From assembly GCF_008727715.1 (NCBI RefSeq), contig NZ_CP044218.1, positions 4,757,501-4,821,500 on the forward strand: a stretch of 64,000 nucleotides of DNA, in the 5' to 3' direction. The DNA comes from Mesorhizobium terrae (GTDB taxonomy: Bacteria; Pseudomonadota; Alphaproteobacteria; Rhizobiales; Rhizobiaceae). Shown in pieces: positions 1-9,351 of this stretch (position 1 is its first letter; the number at the start of each line of letters is the position of its first letter). A program made the position numbers and the translations under genes. The notes beneath the pieces are model-generated. The model saw nothing but the letters and a program-made list of their open reading frames with translations. It made no database searches and was not told where the DNA came from.

Positions 1-137
1 TTTTTCCGCGACCCGGTACTGACGGGAGCGCAACACAAGGTCGAAAAGCCCGCAAATCCGCCGGTTTGCGCGGCAAAAAGGCTCGGAAACCGGCTACATC
101 TTTTTCCCCAGGGATGCGCGCCAGCCCCCTCCCCGCG

Positions 138-1073
138 TCAACCGACCGCCGCGGGCTCGCCTTCGGTCGGCTTTTCCACCTGGATGCGGTCGCGGCCGCC
201 GAGCTTGGCGCAATAAAGCGCCTTGTCGGCGCGCTCATAGAGCGTGTCGAGCGTATCGTTGCCGCGGACTTCGGAAATCCCGGCGGAGAATGTGTAGGTG
301 AATTCCGCATTGCCCCTGAGCGGGCGCGATTGCCTGACCTGAAGCAGCATGCGGCCGACAATCAGTTCGGCCTCTTCCAGCCGGGTCGCCGGCAGGACGA
401 GGGCGAACTCCTCGCCGCCGATCCGGCCAAAACTGTCCAGCCGGCGTACCTGTCCGTGGATCTTCCTGGCGAAGTCGCGCAGCACGATGTCGCCCGCTGC
501 ATGGCCGAAACGGTCGTTGATGTATTTGAAATTGTCGAGGTCGAGGATCGCCAGGCAGCCGACGCTCTTGGACAAGGCGGCGGCCTTGGCGATGACGTCC
601 TCGGCGCGGGCCAGGACGAAACGGCGGTTGGCGACGCCGGTCAGTTCATCGGTCTGGGCAACTTTCATGGCAAAGTCGCGGTCCTGCCGCACTTTGCGTT
701 CGGCCGCCCGGATCGAGGTGATGTCGGAGGCGATGCACAGCATCCAGCCATTGTCGTCGACGGTTTCGGTCATCCAGAGCCAGCGGCCGTCGGCGAGATC
801 GGTCTCGAACGCCCTGAAGCCGACCTTGCCGCGCCGGGATTGCGTCGAGACCAGCCATTCCTCGAAGGCATGGGTGCGGATCACCGTGCCGCGCGCGGCG
901 GCGAAGTTGCGGCGCATCAGATCCGCCCAGAGCGGCGTTTCGTCCGGTTCGATGAAATAGGCTTCCCGAAAGGCCCGGTTGGCGAAGCGCAAGCAGTCGG
1001 AACCGTCGTAAAGCGCAATGAACGCGCCGGAACGCTCCTGAATTTCCGACAGTTTCAGAAACACGTCGTCCAT
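138..1073 (-). CDS. PAS-GGDEF diguanylate cyclase
   Basis: Predicted to make cyclic di-GMP from two GTP. The first ~130 residues look like a PAS-type sensor domain and contain no predicted membrane segment, so the protein is probably cytoplasmic. The C-terminal half is a GGDEF domain with an intact active-site GGEEF at about 219-223. The product-inhibition I-site RRLD lies five residues before it (about 210-213), so the enzyme should be active and feedback-inhibited. I chose the ATG at 1073; the longer reading frame would begin with a TTG at 1088 without a better ribosome site. A CtrA-type box lies 26 bases upstream, suggesting cell-cycle control. The signal sensed is unknown. Confidence 0.9.
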   Translation of the reverse strand: MDDVFLKLSEIQERSGAFIALYDGSDCLRFANRAFREAYFIEPDETPLWADLMRRNFAAARGTVIRTHAFEEWLVSTQSRRGKVGFRAFETDLADGRWLWMTETVDDNGWMLCIASDITSIRAAERKVRQDRDFAMKVAQTDELTGVANRRFVLARAEDVIAKAAALSKSVGCLAILDLDNFKYINDRFGHAAGDIVLRDFARKIHGQVRRLDSFGRIGGEEFALVLPATRLEEAELIVGRMLLQVRQSRPLRGNAEFTYTFSAGISEVRGNDTLDTLYERADKALYCAKLGGRDRIQVEKPTEGEPAAVG

Positions 1074-1098
1074 GGCCGCCAATAGCAAGACCGCGCAT

Positions 1099-1114
1099 TT
1101 AACAAATCCTTAAC
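1099..1114. promoter_or_regulatory. Candidate CtrA box before the diguanylate cyclase gene
   Basis: The sequence reads TTAA, seven bases (CAAATCC), then TTAAC. This matches the full CtrA site TTAA-N7-TTAAC of alphaproteobacteria, and it sits 26 bases before the chosen start of the GGDEF gene. Binding is inferred, not shown. Confidence 0.55.
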
Positions 1115-1207
1115 AAGGATCGCTTGTGCACGTGTCGTTTTTGCGAAGCGGCTAAAACATCCGGGACTTAGCCCCATTACACCAGACGCCGTCCGGCTTG
1201 CGTGTGC

Positions 1208-1244
1208 AAAAATCGGGCGGCGAAGTGGGTGCGGCGGACCGCCC
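1208..1244 (-). terminator. Candidate terminator after livF
   Basis: On the minus strand, GGGCGG (complement of 1239-1244) starts at the livF stop codon and pairs with CCGCCC (complement of 1215-1220), followed by GATTTTT. The loop is long (18 bases), so this is only moderately convincing. It would end the nine-gene operon. Confidence 0.45.
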
Positions 1245-1936
1245 TACCCTCCGAGATAAAGCCGGTGCAATTCGTCCGGCGCGCGCAGCAGGCTCGGGCA
1301 GTCGCCGTCATAGACGACGCGGCCGCGGCGCATGACATAGGCGCGGTCGCCGATCGACAGAGCGAGCGCTGCGAACTGCTCGACCAGAAGGACCGCGAGG
1401 CCGGTGTCGGCCAGCCGGCGCACCGCCGCCATCAGCCTGGACACGATCACCGGCGCCAGCCCCGCCGACATCTCGTCGATCATCAAAACCTTCGGCCGGG
1501 TCAGCAGCGCACGCGCAATCACCAGCATCTGCTGCTCGCCGCCCGACAACAGGCCGGCCCGCACGGAACGGCGCTGCAGAAGTTCCGGAAACAGCGCATA
1601 GGCTTCGGAAAGACCGCTGCCGTCGCGCAGCGCCACGCGCAAATTCTCCTCGGTGGTCAGCTGGCTGAAAATGGTGCGGCCCTGTTCGACATGCGCCAGC
1701 CCCTCGCGCGAGCGCTGGCCGGGCCTCGCCTTCTGGATTTCGCGGCCGTCGATCGAAACCACGCCGCCGCTGACCGGGATGACGCCGGACAATCCTTCCA
1801 GCAAGGTCGTCTTGCCGGCACCGTTGGCGCCCAAAACGACACTGATCGAGCCGCTTTCGACGCGCGCGTCGAGGCCCGTGACAACCGGCAGTTCGGCCCG
1901 GCTGATCGACAGCGAAGAAATGACAAGTTCGCTCAT
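1244..1936 (-). CDS. livF: ABC transporter ATP-binding protein, LivF type
   Basis: One of the two ATPases of a HAAT-family (hydrophobic amino acid/amide) importer. Walker A GANGAGKT is at 36-43, the ABC signature LSGGEQQ at 131-137 and Walker B VLMIDE at 151-156. At 230 residues it has the usual LivF length. Its ATG overlaps the stop codon of the fused livM-livG gene in an ATGA, so translation is probably coupled. It is the last gene of the operon. The substrate cannot be read from the ATPase; the neighbouring aminotransferase and amidohydrolase suggest an amine or amide rather than leucine itself. Confidence 0.92.
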   Translation of the reverse strand: MSELVISSLSISRAELPVVTGLDARVESGSISVVLGANGAGKTTLLEGLSGVIPVSGGVVSIDGREIQKARPGQRSREGLAHVEQGRTIFSQLTTEENLRVALRDGSGLSEAYALFPELLQRRSVRAGLLSGGEQQMLVIARALLTRPKVLMIDEMSAGLAPVIVSRLMAAVRRLADTGLAVLLVEQFAALALSIGDRAYVMRRGRVVYDGDCPSLLRAPDELHRLYLGG

Positions 1937-3648
1937 GCCGCGACACTCTCCTCAATGCCGAGATAGGCGCGCTTGACCGCGCTCTGGTCGAGCACAACAG
2001 CCGGCGGGCCGGACGCGATGACACGGCCGAAATCGAGCACGGTCACCTGGCTGCAGGCGCTGCGCACCAGATCCATGTCGTGCTCGACGAGCAGCACGGA
2101 GGAGCCGAAGCGCGCCGGAATTTCGGCGATGCGCCTGCCAAGCCTCAACGTCTCTTCGTGCGACTGGCCGGCGGCGGGTTCGTCCAGCAGGATGACGGCG
2201 GGCCTCGCCGCCACCACGCCGGCGACATCGAGCAGACGGCGCGTGCCGGCATCGACGGCAACGACAGGTGTTTCCGGGTCCGGGCAATCCAGCCAGTCCA
2301 GCATCGCGCGCACCTCGGTCTCCGTCAGGTTTCCCGCCGCCAGCCGCAGATAGCCGCCGACGGTCAGTTCCGGCGCGATGCGGTTGGTCTGCCAGGTGCG
2401 GCGCACGCCGGCACGGGCGCGCTCATGCGCGGACCGTCCCTCGAGTGCAACGCCGCCCAATCGCACGGATCCTTCATAGGAACGAAGGAACCCCGACACC
2501 GCGTCGATGAAAGTCGATTTGCCGGCGCCGTTCGGGCCGATCAGGCCCGCGACGATGCCGGCCGGAACGGTCAGGTCGACACCATCGAGAGCAACCACGC
2601 TGCCATAGCGCACGGTCAGCTTGTCCACCTGCAGGGCAGCACCCGCCGGATGCGACACGCGCGCCGGCAGGCCGCCGTCATCGCCCTTCGCGCCGCCGAC
2701 CCGACCCGGCCGGCGCGCCAGCTTGCGAAACAGGCGGCGGAAGGTCTCGCTCATCGTCTCGCCGGTCGACAGTGCCTGCACCGCGCCGACCGCGAACAGC
2801 ACGTTGCCGAGATCCTGCGGCAGGTTGAAGCGACGCAGCAGTTCGGGGAACATGACCACCAGAATGCCGCCGATGATGGCGCCTTCGGCAAAATGCGCGC
2901 CGGTCATCACCGCCACCGCATAGAGGCTGAGCGACTGCATCATCGAGAAATTCTCGGCGACCAGCGTGCCGAGATAACCGGCCAGCAAGCCGCCGGAGAT
3001 ACCGGCAATGAAGGCGCTGATGGCGAAGGCGGACAATTTAGCCTTGGCGACGCTGACGCCGTGGGCGGCGGCGGCGCGCTCGGAATGGCGCACCGCCAGC
3101 CAGGAAGCTCCCAGCCGCGAACGCGCCAGGAATTCCAGCACGACGGCAATCGCGACATAGAAGATCAGCGCGAAGATGAAATAGCCCTCGTCGCTGTCGA
3201 ACAATGCCGGTCGCGGCACCTGGATGAAGGCGGTCTGGCCGGGAAAGGTCATGGTCGCCAGGATGACGTCGAAGGCGGCGGCGAAGGACAGAGTGACGAT
3301 GGCAAGGTTGATGCCGCGCAGGCGCAGCGCCGGCAGGCCGATGGCGACGCCCAGCGGCACGGCGGCAAACCCGCCGAGCAGGATCCATGTCGCCAGTCCG
3401 CCCGGCGCTTCGGCGAGGTTGAGATAACCCACCGTCCATGCGCCGACACCGGCGAAGGACATCTGGCACAGCGCGATCATGCCGGTGCGACCGGCGACGA
3501 GACCGAGGCTCTGCAGCGCGACGCCGGTGATCAGCACCGATGTCGCCAGGAACACCCAATAGGACGGCAAAAGCCCGACGATGACACCGCCCAGCACGAT
3601 GGCGGCGGCAAGAATGACGAGCGAGGCCCGGATACTAGCGCGCTTCAT
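1933..3648 (-). CDS. Fused permease-ATPase of branched-chain/amide ABC importer (LivM-LivG)
   Basis: One 571-residue chain joins two normally separate subunits. Residues 1 to about 295 are a LivM-type permease with many hydrophobic segments. After a charged linker (about 300-335), a LivG-type ATPase starts near 338, with Walker A GPNGAGKST at about 371-379. The reading frame is open further upstream, but the ATG at 3648 (MKRASIR) is the natural start because it is followed at once by the first membrane segment. It overlaps the end of livH by 14 bases. Such fusions are known in rhizobial HAAT systems. With LivF it would supply the two nucleotide-binding domains; LivH supplies the other permease. 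Confidence 0.9.
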   Translation of the reverse strand: MKRASIRASLVILAAAIVLGGVIVGLLPSYWVFLATSVLITGVALQSLGLVAGRTGMIALCQMSFAGVGAWTVGYLNLAEAPGGLATWILLGGFAAVPLGVAIGLPALRLRGINLAIVTLSFAAAFDVILATMTFPGQTAFIQVPRPALFDSDEGYFIFALIFYVAIAVVLEFLARSRLGASWLAVRHSERAAAAHGVSVAKAKLSAFAISAFIAGISGGLLAGYLGTLVAENFSMMQSLSLYAVAVMTGAHFAEGAIIGGILVVMFPELLRRFNLPQDLGNVLFAVGAVQALSTGETMSETFRRLFRKLARRPGRVGGAKGDDGGLPARVSHPAGAALQVDKLTVRYGSVVALDGVDLTVPAGIVAGLIGPNGAGKSTFIDAVSGFLRSYEGSVRLGGVALEGRSAHERARAGVRRTWQTNRIAPELTVGGYLRLAAGNLTETEVRAMLDWLDCPDPETPVVAVDAGTRRLLDVAGVVAARPAVILLDEPAAGQSHEETLRLGRRIAEIPARFGSSVLLVEHDMDLVRSACSQVTVLDFGRVIASGPPAVVLDQSAVKRAYLGIEESVAA

Positions 3649-4504
3649 CCCAGCGGGCCTCCCTCTGCGACCACAGAAGCACGGCCAAGATGACCAGGAA
3701 CGGAATGGCGCTGCGGTATTGGCTGATCGAATCGACCGAGCTCGCCAGGCCCTCGGCGACGCCGAGCAGAATGCCGCCGGCAAGCGTCAGCCAGAAGCTG
3801 CGGAACAGCCCGACAAGGGCAGCCGCCAGCGCCGGAACAACCAGCAGGCTCAGTGTCATGAAGTTCGGCGAGCGCTGCGGCGCGATGATCATCAGCGCGA
3901 AGGTGGTGAAGGCGCCGGTCGCACCCCATACCAGGAGAGACAAAAGCCTGACCTTGACGCCCAAGAGTTCGGCGGCAAGCGGCCGCTCCGACAGCGCGCG
4001 AAGATGCAGGCCAATGCGGGTGCGGTTAAGGAACAGGTCGGACAGCACGGTGAAAAGCACGGCAAGGCCGATGGTGAGAACGGAGGCGATCGTCACCTCG
4101 ACGCCAGCCATGCGGAAGGCCGAGCCCGGAAACAGGTCCGGCATGACGCGCGGATGCTGGCCGCCGGTCAGTCGCAACCCGATGGCGATCAGGCCGACCA
4201 GCATGGCCGCCGTCACCGCCGCCTTGGTCGACGGGCTCGCTTCCGCGAACCAGCGGGTCATGATGAAACCGATCGCGACACCGACCGCGGCGCCGACCAG
4301 GATGCCGGCGATGACCGACGGAAATGTCGGATAACCAGTCTCGGTCAGCGCGATCAGCGCGAAGGTGCCGGCCGAGCCGATCGCGGCACCGGTGAAATTG
4401 ACCACGGCGACGAGCCGGTAGGTGAAGACGGCGCAGACGCCGAGCAGCGCATAGGTGCCGCCTGCCGCCAGCCCCGCGATTGCGGGTGTGAGAAACGAAT
4501 TCAT
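3635..4504 (-). CDS. livH: ABC transporter permease, LivH type
   Basis: A 289-residue inner-membrane permease of the HAAT importer family with about eight hydrophobic segments, beginning MNSFLTPAIAGLAAGGTYALLG, which is typical of LivH. It pairs with the permease half of the fused LivM-LivG, whose start it overlaps by 14 bases. The gene lies 60 bases downstream of the binding-protein gene in the same operon. Substrate unknown. Confidence 0.92.
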   Translation of the reverse strand: MNSFLTPAIAGLAAGGTYALLGVCAVFTYRLVAVVNFTGAAIGSAGTFALIALTETGYPTFPSVIAGILVGAAVGVAIGFIMTRWFAEASPSTKAAVTAAMLVGLIAIGLRLTGGQHPRVMPDLFPGSAFRMAGVEVTIASVLTIGLAVLFTVLSDLFLNRTRIGLHLRALSERPLAAELLGVKVRLLSLLVWGATGAFTTFALMIIAPQRSPNFMTLSLLVVPALAAALVGLFRSFWLTLAGGILLGVAEGLASSVDSISQYRSAIPFLVILAVLLWSQREARWDEAR

Positions 4505-4564
4505 TGATGATCCCGAATGAAAAAAGAGGACGGCGGAACCTGTCCGCCGCCCCCCAGCCAGCGG

Positions 4565-5749
4565 CTACTTTGCGTCAGGAAGCACGACCCATTCCGGTGT
4601 CTCCACCTTCCAGGCCCCCATTTCGAGCTTCATGACCTTGGTAGCGCGCATCGGCGAATGGGTCTTTGCTTCACCGAATACGTAGGGCGAGCCGGCGAGC
4701 GGATCGGAGATCGGCTTCATTTGCAGAAGCGCCTTGCTCACGCTTTCGCGCGTCACTTCGCCATCGATGCCCTCGATCACCTTGAGGAACATCTTGGCGG
4801 CCAGATAGCCACCCTGCGAGAAGGCGGTGAGCGGCCGGCCGGCTTTGTTCATGTCGGCGATCCATTGAGCGTTGGCGGCCGACCCGGTTTCGGTGAAGGG
4901 CTCCCATTCGGTGCCGGCATAGATCGGCTGCTTGGTGTCGGCGAGCGCCTTCGCCACCTGCACCGTGTAGCCCGGCGCCAGGAACAGCCAGTTGATGCCG
5001 GTGATCTTCTGCGCATCCACCGTCTTGATCAGTTGCACCACCTGCGGCTCGACCTGGTTGGTCAGCACCGTGTCGCAGCCGGCATCGCGCGCCTTGATGA
5101 CGTAGGGCGTCAGGTCGCCCTGGAACGGCAGCGTCAGATCGAGCAGATGCACCTTCTGGCCGGTGATCTTCTCCCAATCCTCGATACCCTTCTTATAGGC
5201 TTCCTGGGTGCCGCCGATGATGATGAAGAAAGCGCAGAACTTCTGGCTCTTCAGCACATTGGTTGCGTAGTAGCCCATGGCGGTCGACAGCGTGAACGGG
5301 CCGACATTGACGGGTGCGACGCTGGGCGAGGAGAAACAGGCGGCGTCGACACCCAGCCCCTGCACCGACAGGACCTTCTTGCGGCTGTAGTTGACGGCGT
5401 TGACGGCGCAGTCGAGCAGGCTGCCCGAACCGACGAGGGCGACCGCTTCCTTGTTGTCGATCAGGTCGCGCGCGGCCTGGGCGGCAACGGCGGGATCGGC
5501 CTTGTCGTCGGCGATCGTGTATTCGATCTTGCAGCCATTGATGCCGCCGGCGGCGTTGACGGCATCGAACGCAGCCTGCGTCGCCTTCGGCACTTCGCTG
5601 AAATCGGCGGGGCCGGTGATGGTCGAGACCGCGCCGACCTTGATCGTGCCGTTGGCGCAGGTCGGACCGGCGGCCGCGGCACCTCCCGTCAGGGCGCCGA
5701 TGCCGATCGCGGCAAAGACGCCAGAAAGCAAAGCTGATTTCCAATGCAT
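4565..5749 (-). CDS. Periplasmic substrate-binding protein of HAAT ABC importer
   Basis: A type-I periplasmic binding protein of the LivK/Peripla_BP_6 kind, 394 residues, which captures the substrate and delivers it to LivH/LivMG/LivF. The first ~27 residues are a signal peptide (hydrophobic core, then an Ala-rich cleavage region). The mature part begins with the typical sequence of these proteins (IKVGAVSTITGP). I chose the ATG at 5749, which has a strong ribosome site (GGGGAG) just upstream; an upstream ATG at 5788 would put 13 charged residues before the signal peptide. It follows the CobW gene by 28 bases. Confidence 0.9.
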   Translation of the reverse strand: MHWKSALLSGVFAAIGIGALTGGAAAAGPTCANGTIKVGAVSTITGPADFSEVPKATQAAFDAVNAAGGINGCKIEYTIADDKADPAVAAQAARDLIDNKEAVALVGSGSLLDCAVNAVNYSRKKVLSVQGLGVDAACFSSPSVAPVNVGPFTLSTAMGYYATNVLKSQKFCAFFIIIGGTQEAYKKGIEDWEKITGQKVHLLDLTLPFQGDLTPYVIKARDAGCDTVLTNQVEPQVVQLIKTVDAQKITGINWLFLAPGYTVQVAKALADTKQPIYAGTEWEPFTETGSAANAQWIADMNKAGRPLTAFSQGGYLAAKMFLKVIEGIDGEVTRESVSKALLQMKPISDPLAGSPYVFGEAKTHSPMRATKVMKLEMGAWKVETPEWVVLPDAK

Positions 5750-5777
5750 GTGTCTCACTCCCCTTGATTGTTGGTTG

Positions 5778-6875
5778 TCATGCCGCATGTCTTTCGGGCG
5801 CCTGCGGTCCCGCCGGGCGAACCCCGGCGAATTTCACGAGCGTCCGTTCGATCACCTCCCGCGCGATATCGCGGACGATAAAGACGAGCCTGGTGCGCCG
5901 ATCCTCAGACGGCCAAGCGTCGAGCCGGACCGGCGGATGGAACACATGCTGCACGCCGTGCAGCACCAGCGGACGTTCCGGATCGTCGGCGACGCAGACC
6001 AGCCCCTTCAGGCGCAGAAGGTCCTCCCCCTTCAACGCCGCGACGTAGTCGAGCCAGGTGGCGAAGGCCGACCACTCGACCGGCTCGTCGATGACGAAGC
6101 TGTAGGACTGGATGCCGTGGTGGCGGCCATGATCATGATGGTGGTCATGGTCATGGTGATCGCAACCGGCGCCGCATTCATGCGCGTGGTCGTGAACCGA
6201 CTGCTCGGCCTTGTCGAACCATGCCGCGATCCTGTCCGCCCGCGCCTCGCCCGCAAGCGTCTCGGCGTCGAGCAGGGTCTCCAGCTCGACATCCGCGACG
6301 AGGCTCCGCTCCGCCGCCGGCGCCAGCGCCGCAAGCCGGCGCTCCAGCGCTTCCACCGTCCAGCCGTCGGCAAGATCGGCCTTGGTGATGATCAGGCGGT
6401 CGGCCACCGCCACCTGCTTCGCCGCCTCGGCATGGCGCTCCAGCGTCGCCGGACCGTTGACGGCGTCGACCGTGGTGACCACACCGGCGATGCGGTAGCG
6501 GCTGGCGAGCTCCGGTTCGGCGATCAGCGTGTGCAGGATCGGCGCGGGATCGGCCAGACCCGTCGTCTCGATGACGACGCGGCTGAGTTGCGGCAGCTCG
6601 CCCTCGGCGGTGCGGCGGTGCAGCGCCTTCAGCGTCTCGACCAGATCGCCACGCACCGTGCAGCACACGCAGCCATTGTCGAGCAACTGGAACTGCTCCT
6701 CGCTGGCCTCGATCAGCAGATGGTCGAGCCCGACCGCGCCGAACTCGTTGACGATGACGGCCGCACCCGCCAGCGAGGGCTCTTTCAGCAGCCGGTTGAG
6801 CAGCGTCGTCTTGCCGGAGCCGAGGAAGCCGGTGAGGATGGTGACCGGGATGAGCCCAGCGTCAGCTTCGTTCAT
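5778..6875 (-). CDS. CobW/COG0523-family GTPase, probable metal chaperone
   Basis: A G3E-family P-loop GTPase of 365 residues. Walker A GFLGSGKT is at 16-23, the metal-binding CxCC motif at 69-72 and a base-recognition-like TKAD at 164-167. A histidine/aspartate-rich loop at about 228-253 can bind divalent metal. The C-terminal part is the CobW_C domain. Members load or traffic zinc or cobalt to client enzymes. Its start overlaps the end of the amidohydrolase gene by 14 bases and has a strong ribosome site (GGGGAGGG). That enzyme belongs to a metal-dependent superfamily, so it is the obvious candidate client. The link is inferred from gene order. Confidence 0.88.
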   Translation of the reverse strand: MNEADAGLIPVTILTGFLGSGKTTLLNRLLKEPSLAGAAVIVNEFGAVGLDHLLIEASEEQFQLLDNGCVCCTVRGDLVETLKALHRRTAEGELPQLSRVVIETTGLADPAPILHTLIAEPELASRYRIAGVVTTVDAVNGPATLERHAEAAKQVAVADRLIITKADLADGWTVEALERRLAALAPAAERSLVADVELETLLDAETLAGEARADRIAAWFDKAEQSVHDHAHECGAGCDHHDHDHHHDHGRHHGIQSYSFVIDEPVEWSAFATWLDYVAALKGEDLLRLKGLVCVADDPERPLVLHGVQHVFHPPVRLDAWPSEDRRTRLVFIVRDIAREVIERTLVKFAGVRPAGPQAPERHAA

Positions 6876-8526
6876 ACACCACCCTCCCCTCGAACCAGGT
6901 GGTCATCACCTTGATGTCGGCGATCTCGTCGGCCGGAATGTCGAGCACGTTGCGGTCGAGTTCGATGAAGTCGGCCGACTTGCCGACCTCGATCGAGCCG
7001 ATCGTCTCGCCGAGCCCGATGGCGCGGGCCGAGTTGATGGTGAAGATCTCGAGTGCTGTGGCGACGTCGATCGCCTCTTCCGGCCAGAGCGCTTCGCCGG
7101 CGAACTCGCCGCTCGGGTTCTGGCGCGTCACCAGGCCCTCGATGCCGTTCCACGGGTCGGGATTGGGCATCACCGGCCAGTCGGAACCGCCGGCCAGCAG
7201 CGCGCCGGCCGCCAACAATTGCTTGTTCGGCCAGAAGCGCAGCGCCCGCTCCACGCCCATCGCCTGCTTGTGACCCTCGAGGAAGCTGGTCGGATACCAG
7301 AGGAACGGCGACAAATCGGCGGCGACGCCGAGTTCGGCGAAGCGCGCAATGTCGGCGGGCGCGATATAGCTGGCATGGGCGATGTGGTGGATCAGCCTGG
7401 TCGGGCCATTGAAGGAGCGCACGACATCGATGGCGTCGAGTGCCTGGGTCACCGCCGCATCGCCGGCGCAGTGGATCTTCACCGCCAGCCCGAGCTTTTC
7501 GCATTTGCCGACCCAGCGGATCAGGTCCGGCACGGTGACGATGGTCGAGCCGCGGAAACAGCAGCCCAGGATCGGGTCGGCGACATAGGGCTCGTGGAAG
7601 GCGGCGGTCTTGGCGCCCGGCACGCCGTCGAGGAAGACCTTCACGAAGTCCGGCTTGGCATGGGCGCTGCGATACTGCTCCTTCAGCGCGATCAACTCGT
7701 CGCCGGCGATGCCGAACATGAAGGACGGTTCCACCGCCGGCATCGCCGACACCGACCAGGCGGTCAGTTCGCCGCGATCGTCGAGGCCCTTCAACGCGGC
7801 CAGGATCGGCTGCATGGCGGCGGCGTCCAGAAAGGCCGTCACGCCGTAGGAATTCAGCGTCGAGATGGATTGCGCCATCGCCGCCCGGTCCATTTCCTGC
7901 GTGTAGTAGCCGGAATTGGCGATCACGCTTTCGACCAGGCCCGAGGCGGATTCGATCATCAGGCCGGTCGGCGCGCCGGTTGCCGGGTCGCGGCCGATCG
8001 AGCCCTTGTCGGGGTCCGGCGTCTCCCGGGTGATGCCGGCCAGCCGCATCGCTTCGGAATTCACCCAGCGGTTGTGATAGCTGTCGTCGCGCAGCATCAC
8101 CGGACGGCCTTGCGCGGCATCATCCAGCCTGGCCAGCGCTTCGAGGCTGTTCAGCTTCGCATGCAGGTCGCTGCCCCACTGGCCGCCGATGATCCAGCTG
8201 CCGGGCTTGGTCGAGGCCGCCTTCTCGCGCACCTTCTCGACAATGGTCTCGAAGCTGGAGGTCGAGGCATAACGCAGCTCGAACAGTTCCGCCTGGCCGC
8301 CCATCATCAAATGGGCGTGCACGTCGACGACGCCCGGCATCAGCATCGTGCCCTTGAGATCGACCGAACGCGTATTCTTGCCGGTAAAAGGCGCGACGCT
8401 CGCCGCGTCGCCGACCGCGACGATGCGGCCGCCCTTCACCGCAACATGCGATGCCCAGGGCTGCCTGCGGTTCATCGTGTAGATGCGGCCCTGCCCAAGA
8501 ACCAGGTCGGCACTTTTGTCAGGCAT
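6862..8526 (-). CDS. Metal-dependent amidohydrolase, YtcJ-like (amidohydrolase family 3)
   Basis: A 554-residue member of the amidohydrolase superfamily. The first metal-binding motif is DVHAH following PGV. Later come KIHCAGD and IHHIAH histidine motifs and a GGSDWP aspartate motif near the C-terminal third. Such enzymes hydrolyse amide or related bonds in small molecules. The ATG at 8526 is placed correctly behind GGAGGA, whereas the upstream TTG at 8532 is too close to it. It lies between SDR genes and the CobW-type GTPase in the catabolic operon. Exact substrate unknown. Confidence 0.88.
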   Translation of the reverse strand: MPDKSADLVLGQGRIYTMNRRQPWASHVAVKGGRIVAVGDAASVAPFTGKNTRSVDLKGTMLMPGVVDVHAHLMMGGQAELFELRYASTSSFETIVEKVREKAASTKPGSWIIGGQWGSDLHAKLNSLEALARLDDAAQGRPVMLRDDSYHNRWVNSEAMRLAGITRETPDPDKGSIGRDPATGAPTGLMIESASGLVESVIANSGYYTQEMDRAAMAQSISTLNSYGVTAFLDAAAMQPILAALKGLDDRGELTAWSVSAMPAVEPSFMFGIAGDELIALKEQYRSAHAKPDFVKVFLDGVPGAKTAAFHEPYVADPILGCCFRGSTIVTVPDLIRWVGKCEKLGLAVKIHCAGDAAVTQALDAIDVVRSFNGPTRLIHHIAHASYIAPADIARFAELGVAADLSPFLWYPTSFLEGHKQAMGVERALRFWPNKQLLAAGALLAGGSDWPVMPNPDPWNGIEGLVTRQNPSGEFAGEALWPEEAIDVATALEIFTINSARAIGLGETIGSIEVGKSADFIELDRNVLDIPADEIADIKVMTTWFEGRVVYERS

Positions 8527-8577
8527 TCTCAATTTCCTCCACCCAATGCATTCGGCCGTTTGCCGACCGTGTTCTCC

Positions 8578-9351
8578 TCACACCGCCCTGTTGTGGGTCG
8601 GCGCCCGTCCTCCGCCGTCGGCAACCAGCACCGCGCCCGTCACGAACGACGCCTCGTCGGACGCGAGAAAAAGGCAGCAGGACGCGATCTCGGCGGGGTC
8701 GGCGATGCGCCTCAGCGCGATGCGTCCGGTCAGCGCCGCGAATTCCTGTTCCGGCGTCGCGCCGCTCAGGGCAGCGGCGGCCTCCATCTCCTCCTCGCTC
8801 ATCGGCGTGCGCACCCAGCCCGGCGCCAGCGCGTTGGCGCGGATGCCGTCCGGCCCGTGCGCATAGGCGAGCGAGCGTGTGTAGGAGACGAGCGCCGCCT
8901 TGCTCGCCGAATATGCGGCGTTCTGGGCGCTGGCGTTGAAGGCGCCGACCGAGGCGATGTTGACGACCGCGCCGCCCTTTTTCTTCAGCAATGGCAGCGC
9001 CGCCCGGCACACCATCATCGAACCGGTGACATTGACGGCGAAGCTTTTCTCCCAGGTCTCGTCGGTCAGCGTTTCCGGTTCGTCGAGGATCATCAACCCG
9101 GCGGCATTGACGACGATGTCGAGCTGGCCATCGCAGGCATCGATGGCGCGGTTGACGTCGGCTTTCTCGGTGATGTCGCCATGCACGGCCCTGCCGCCGC
9201 TTGCCTTCGCCGCATCGTCCAATGCCTCACCACCGAGGCCGAACAGCACGATCTCGGCGCCCTGCCTGCTGAACAATTCGGCGGTCGCCCGCCCCATGCC
9301 GGTGGCGGCACCGGTGATCAGCGCCCTGCGCCCCTGCAAACGCCCGCTCAC
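8578..9351 (-). CDS. Short-chain dehydrogenase/reductase (first of two in the operon)
   Basis: An NAD(P)-dependent oxidoreductase of the classical SDR family, 257 residues. It has the cofactor motif TGAATGMG near the N-terminus, an active-site serine in NIASVG, and the catalytic YSASK. I chose the GTG at 9351, which overlaps the stop of the preceding SDR as GTGA; a TTG at 9363 is the alternative. It is only distantly similar to its neighbour SDR, so the pair probably acts on different intermediates. Substrate unknown. Confidence 0.87.
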   Translation of the reverse strand: MSGRLQGRRALITGAATGMGRATAELFSRQGAEIVLFGLGGEALDDAAKASGGRAVHGDITEKADVNRAIDACDGQLDIVVNAAGLMILDEPETLTDETWEKSFAVNVTGSMMVCRAALPLLKKKGGAVVNIASVGAFNASAQNAAYSASKAALVSYTRSLAYAHGPDGIRANALAPGWVRTPMSEEEMEAAAALSGATPEQEFAALTGRIALRRIADPAEIASCCLFLASDEASFVTGAVLVADGGGRAPTHNRAV

